A DNA stretch of 40,792 nt from JBOFSR01 sp051651645 (lineage in GTDB: Bacteria > Spirochaetota > Spirochaetia > Treponematales > Treponemataceae): the NCBI GenBank assembly GCA_051651645.1, contig JBOFSR010000020.1, forward strand, positions 1-40,792. Direction: 5' to 3'. The position numbers and the translations under genes are program-made. Positions 39,077 through 40,792 of this stretch are shown here, in pieces. The notes beneath the pieces are model-generated. The model was given only the letters and a program-made list of their open reading frames with translations. It was not told where the DNA came from and did no database searches. Every line of letters starts with the position of its first letter. The stretch's first letter is position 1.

Positions 39077-39616
39077 ATGGCTAGAGAGAAAATACGCAGC
39101 ACAACAGTTGTTGCCGTTCGAAAAGATGGACAAGTTGCGATGGCTGGGGACGGGCAGGTAACTTTGGGGAATACGATAATGAAAGGTAATGCTCGCAAGG
39201 TGAGAAAAATGTATGACAACAAGGTTTTAACAGGCTTTGCTGGGGCAACCGCGGATGCTTTTAATCTTTTTGATAAATTTGAGCTAAAAATTAAGGAGTT
39301 TAACGGGGACTTAACACGAGCTGCCGTTGAGCTTGCAAAGCAGTGGCGAACCGATAAAATGCTTCGTAATCTTGAGGCCTTATTGCTTGTTGCTGACAAA
39401 GATAAAACCCTTTTAATTTCTGGGAATGGCGATGTTATTGAGCCAGAAAGTGATGTGCTTGCGATTGGATCTGGCGGTAATTATGCGTATGCTGCGGCTC
39501 TTGCGTACTTGGATACCTCGAGTTATACGGCAAAAGAAATCGCTGAAAAATCCCTAAAAATAGCAGGTGATATTTGTATTTATACAAATGGCCATATTAC
39601 AGTTGAGGTATTGTAA
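39077..39616 (+). CDS. hslV: ATP-dependent protease peptidase subunit HslV
   Basis: Product of 179 aa, the proteasome-like peptidase that forms a 12-subunit ring with HslU. Seen: TTVVAVRKDGQVAMAGDGQVTLGNT at residues 9-33, GFAGATADAFNLF, KQWRTDKMLRNLEALL, SGNGDVIEP and AIGSGGNYAYAAA. Ahead of the Thr-Thr pair is an 8-residue leader MAREKIRS that must be cut off so that T9 becomes the catalytic N-terminal threonine; E. coli HslV only loses Met. Ribosome site AAGGA is 6 nt from the ATG. The stop overlaps the hslU start by 1 nt (TAATG). Confidence 0.96.
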   Translation: MAREKIRSTTVVAVRKDGQVAMAGDGQVTLGNTIMKGNARKVRKMYDNKVLTGFAGATADAFNLFDKFELKIKEFNGDLTRAAVELAKQWRTDKMLRNLEALLLVADKDKTLLISGNGDVIEPESDVLAIGSGGNYAYAAALAYLDTSSYTAKEIAEKSLKIAGDICIYTNGHITVEVL

Positions 39617-40792
39617 TGTCAAATATTGATTTTTTAAAAGAAAAACTTGAAACACTTACGCCAAAAGAAATTGTTAAAAAACTTGATTCTTATATTATTG
39701 GTCAGCATAAGGCAAAAAAAGCTGTTGCGATTGCTTTACGAAATCGAACACGCCGTCTTCGCCTTCCAGAAGATATTCGCGAAGAAATTGCTCCAAAAAA
39801 TATTTTAATGATCGGCCCTACTGGCGTTGGAAAAACAGAAATTGCTCGTCGGTTAGCAAAGCTTTGTGCTGCCCCTTTTTTGAAGGTTGAAGCAACAAAG
39901 TATACAGAAGTTGGCTATGTTGGGCGCGATGTTGAATCGATGATACGGGACTTAATGTCTGTCGGCTATAATATGGTTAAAGCTGAGATGCAGGATTTTA
40001 TGAAAGCTAGTGCTGAAAGCCATGTTGAGGACATTTTGCTTGACTTATTGCTCCCTGGTAGCGGCAAGAAAACGGATCAAAAATCAGCAGAGATGCCCTT
40101 GCAAATTGAGAGTAACTCTACCGCCGTAAATCCTCTTGATAAAAAAACTGATCAGCCGAACACTGAGGATAAGAGTTCTACGCGTGAGAAGTTTCGAGTA
40201 ATGTTGCGTGATGGTAAACTTGAGGATCGTGAAGTTGAGGTGCAAGTACAAAAACGCAATAACATGCCCACAATGGAAATCTTTGCAGGTGGGAATCTTG
40301 AGGATCTTGAATCAAGTATGGCAAACCTGACAAATATGCTTTCAGGCTCTCGGAATCGCAAAAAAACGGTTACTGTGCGAGAAGCGCGTGAAATAATTTT
40401 GCAAGAACAGCTTGACAAAATGATTGATCCAGATAAGGTGAGTGATGAGGCAAAGCATCGTGTTGAGCAGATGGGAATTGTTTTTATTGACGAGATTGAT
40501 AAAATTGCCGTGCGTGGTCAAGGTAGTGGAAATGATGTTTCTCGTGAGGGCGTTCAGCGTGATATTTTGCCTATTGTTGAAGGATCAACCGTGAATACAA
40601 AGCACGGTGTTGTTGATACAAGTCATATTTTATTTATTGCAGCAGGGGCATTTAGCCTTTCTAAGCCAAGTGATTTGATTCCTGAGTTACAGGGGCGTTT
40701 TCCTCTTCGTGTTGAGCTTGAATCTCTTCATGCACAAGATTTTAAGCGGATTTTGCTTGAACCCAAAAATGCACTTACTCGCCAGTATATTG
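39616..40792 (+). CDS. hslU: HslU ATPase subunit, 3' end outside window
   Basis: Partial: 392 codons are visible and the frame is open to the edge. HslU unfolds proteins and feeds them to HslV. Seen: TPKEIVKKLDSYIIGQHKAKKAVAIALRNR at the start, Walker A GPTGVGKT (67-74), KYTEVGYVGRDVESMIRDL, the intermediate insertion domain (about 110-250), Walker B with VFIDEIDKIAV, and ELQGRFPLRVELESL near the sensor region. The last 60 or so residues, including sensor 2 and the HslV-docking tail, are missing. A GAGG ribosome site lies in the end of hslV. In other spirochaetes the flagellar operon starting with flgB follows, which may hold just beyond the window. Confidence 0.96.
   Translation, partial: MSNIDFLKEKLETLTPKEIVKKLDSYIIGQHKAKKAVAIALRNRTRRLRLPEDIREEIAPKNILMIGPTGVGKTEIARRLAKLCAAPFLKVEATKYTEVGYVGRDVESMIRDLMSVGYNMVKAEMQDFMKASAESHVEDILLDLLLPGSGKKTDQKSAEMPLQIESNSTAVNPLDKKTDQPNTEDKSSTREKFRVMLRDGKLEDREVEVQVQKRNNMPTMEIFAGGNLEDLESSMANLTNMLSGSRNRKKTVTVREAREIILQEQLDKMIDPDKVSDEAKHRVEQMGIVFIDEIDKIAVRGQGSGNDVSREGVQRDILPIVEGSTVNTKHGVVDTSHILFIAAGAFSLSKPSDLIPELQGRFPLRVELESLHAQDFKRILLEPKNALTRQYI

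Noticed and set aside
1..40792. CRISPR array, tRNA or rRNA genes, prophage or replication origin
   Set aside because: No regularly spaced repeats, no cloverleaf or rRNA-like segments, and no phage or dnaA-box clusters were seen in the intergenic regions. The only mobile element is the IS at the left edge.

Overview
The window is AT-rich chromosomal DNA, most likely from a Treponema-like spirochaete. The support is gene content and order: dprA-topA-xerC-hslV-hslU at the right end, a PilZ/TPR/grpE/dnaK block, a DUF115 (flagellin-modification type) protein, a protein resembling the spirochaete DUF5312 family, and many lipoproteins and coiled-coil envelope proteins. The genus is an inference; no rRNA or tRNA gene is present to confirm it.

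Layout. 1-488: 5' part of an IS1595-type transposase cut by the window edge. 776-4901 (all minus): a sodium:amino-acid/neurotransmitter-type symporter, a small conserved-looking protein, a phosphoribosyltransferase, exonuclease III and an Rrf2 regulator. 5074-9638: a cupin protein, a small FMN-binding secreted protein, a 5'-nucleotidase and a two-component system. 9768-15950 (plus): SurA/PpiD-like chaperone, DUF115 protein, DtxR-like regulator, DUF5312-like protein and PgeF (laccase-domain) protein. 16012-17471: a fossil of a second symporter gene and a MATE transporter. 17496-20595 (minus): three overlapping or abutting envelope/unknown genes. 20823-25445 (plus): PilZ, TPR, grpE, dnaK. 25506-27461 (minus): AI-2E/PerM-type permease, NifU-like scaffold, queuosine-precursor transporter. 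27629-30322 (plus): glgX and ndk. 30461-33909 (minus): deoC, deoD and an arylsulfate sulfotransferase-like lipoprotein. 34177-40792 (plus): TPR lipoprotein, dprA, topA, xerC, hslV and hslU (cut by the window end).

Most striking observation. First genes of transcription units fall into two classes. One class has a Shine-Dalgarno sequence and a leader. The other lacks a Shine-Dalgarno sequence and has a sigma70-type promoter (usually 17-bp spacer) whose -10 hexamer ends 6 nt (7 or 8 in two cases) before the start codon, which places the predicted transcription start at or next to the A of ATG. At least ten genes fit, among them all three non-kinase regulators (Rrf2, OmpR-type, DtxR-type), exoA, the phosphoribosyltransferase, PilZ, grpE, MATE and glgX. 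This predicts extensive leaderless mRNA use in this organism.

Other notable signals: a nested 20-bp-arm dyad over the cupin promoter beside the Rrf2 gene; near mirror-image divergent promoters between the response regulator and the PpiD-like gene; a perfect 16-bp palindrome between grpE and dnaK; and a 52-nt remnant of a deleted symporter paralogue that still carries only synonymous differences. Functional calls rest on motif reading only; no database search was possible.
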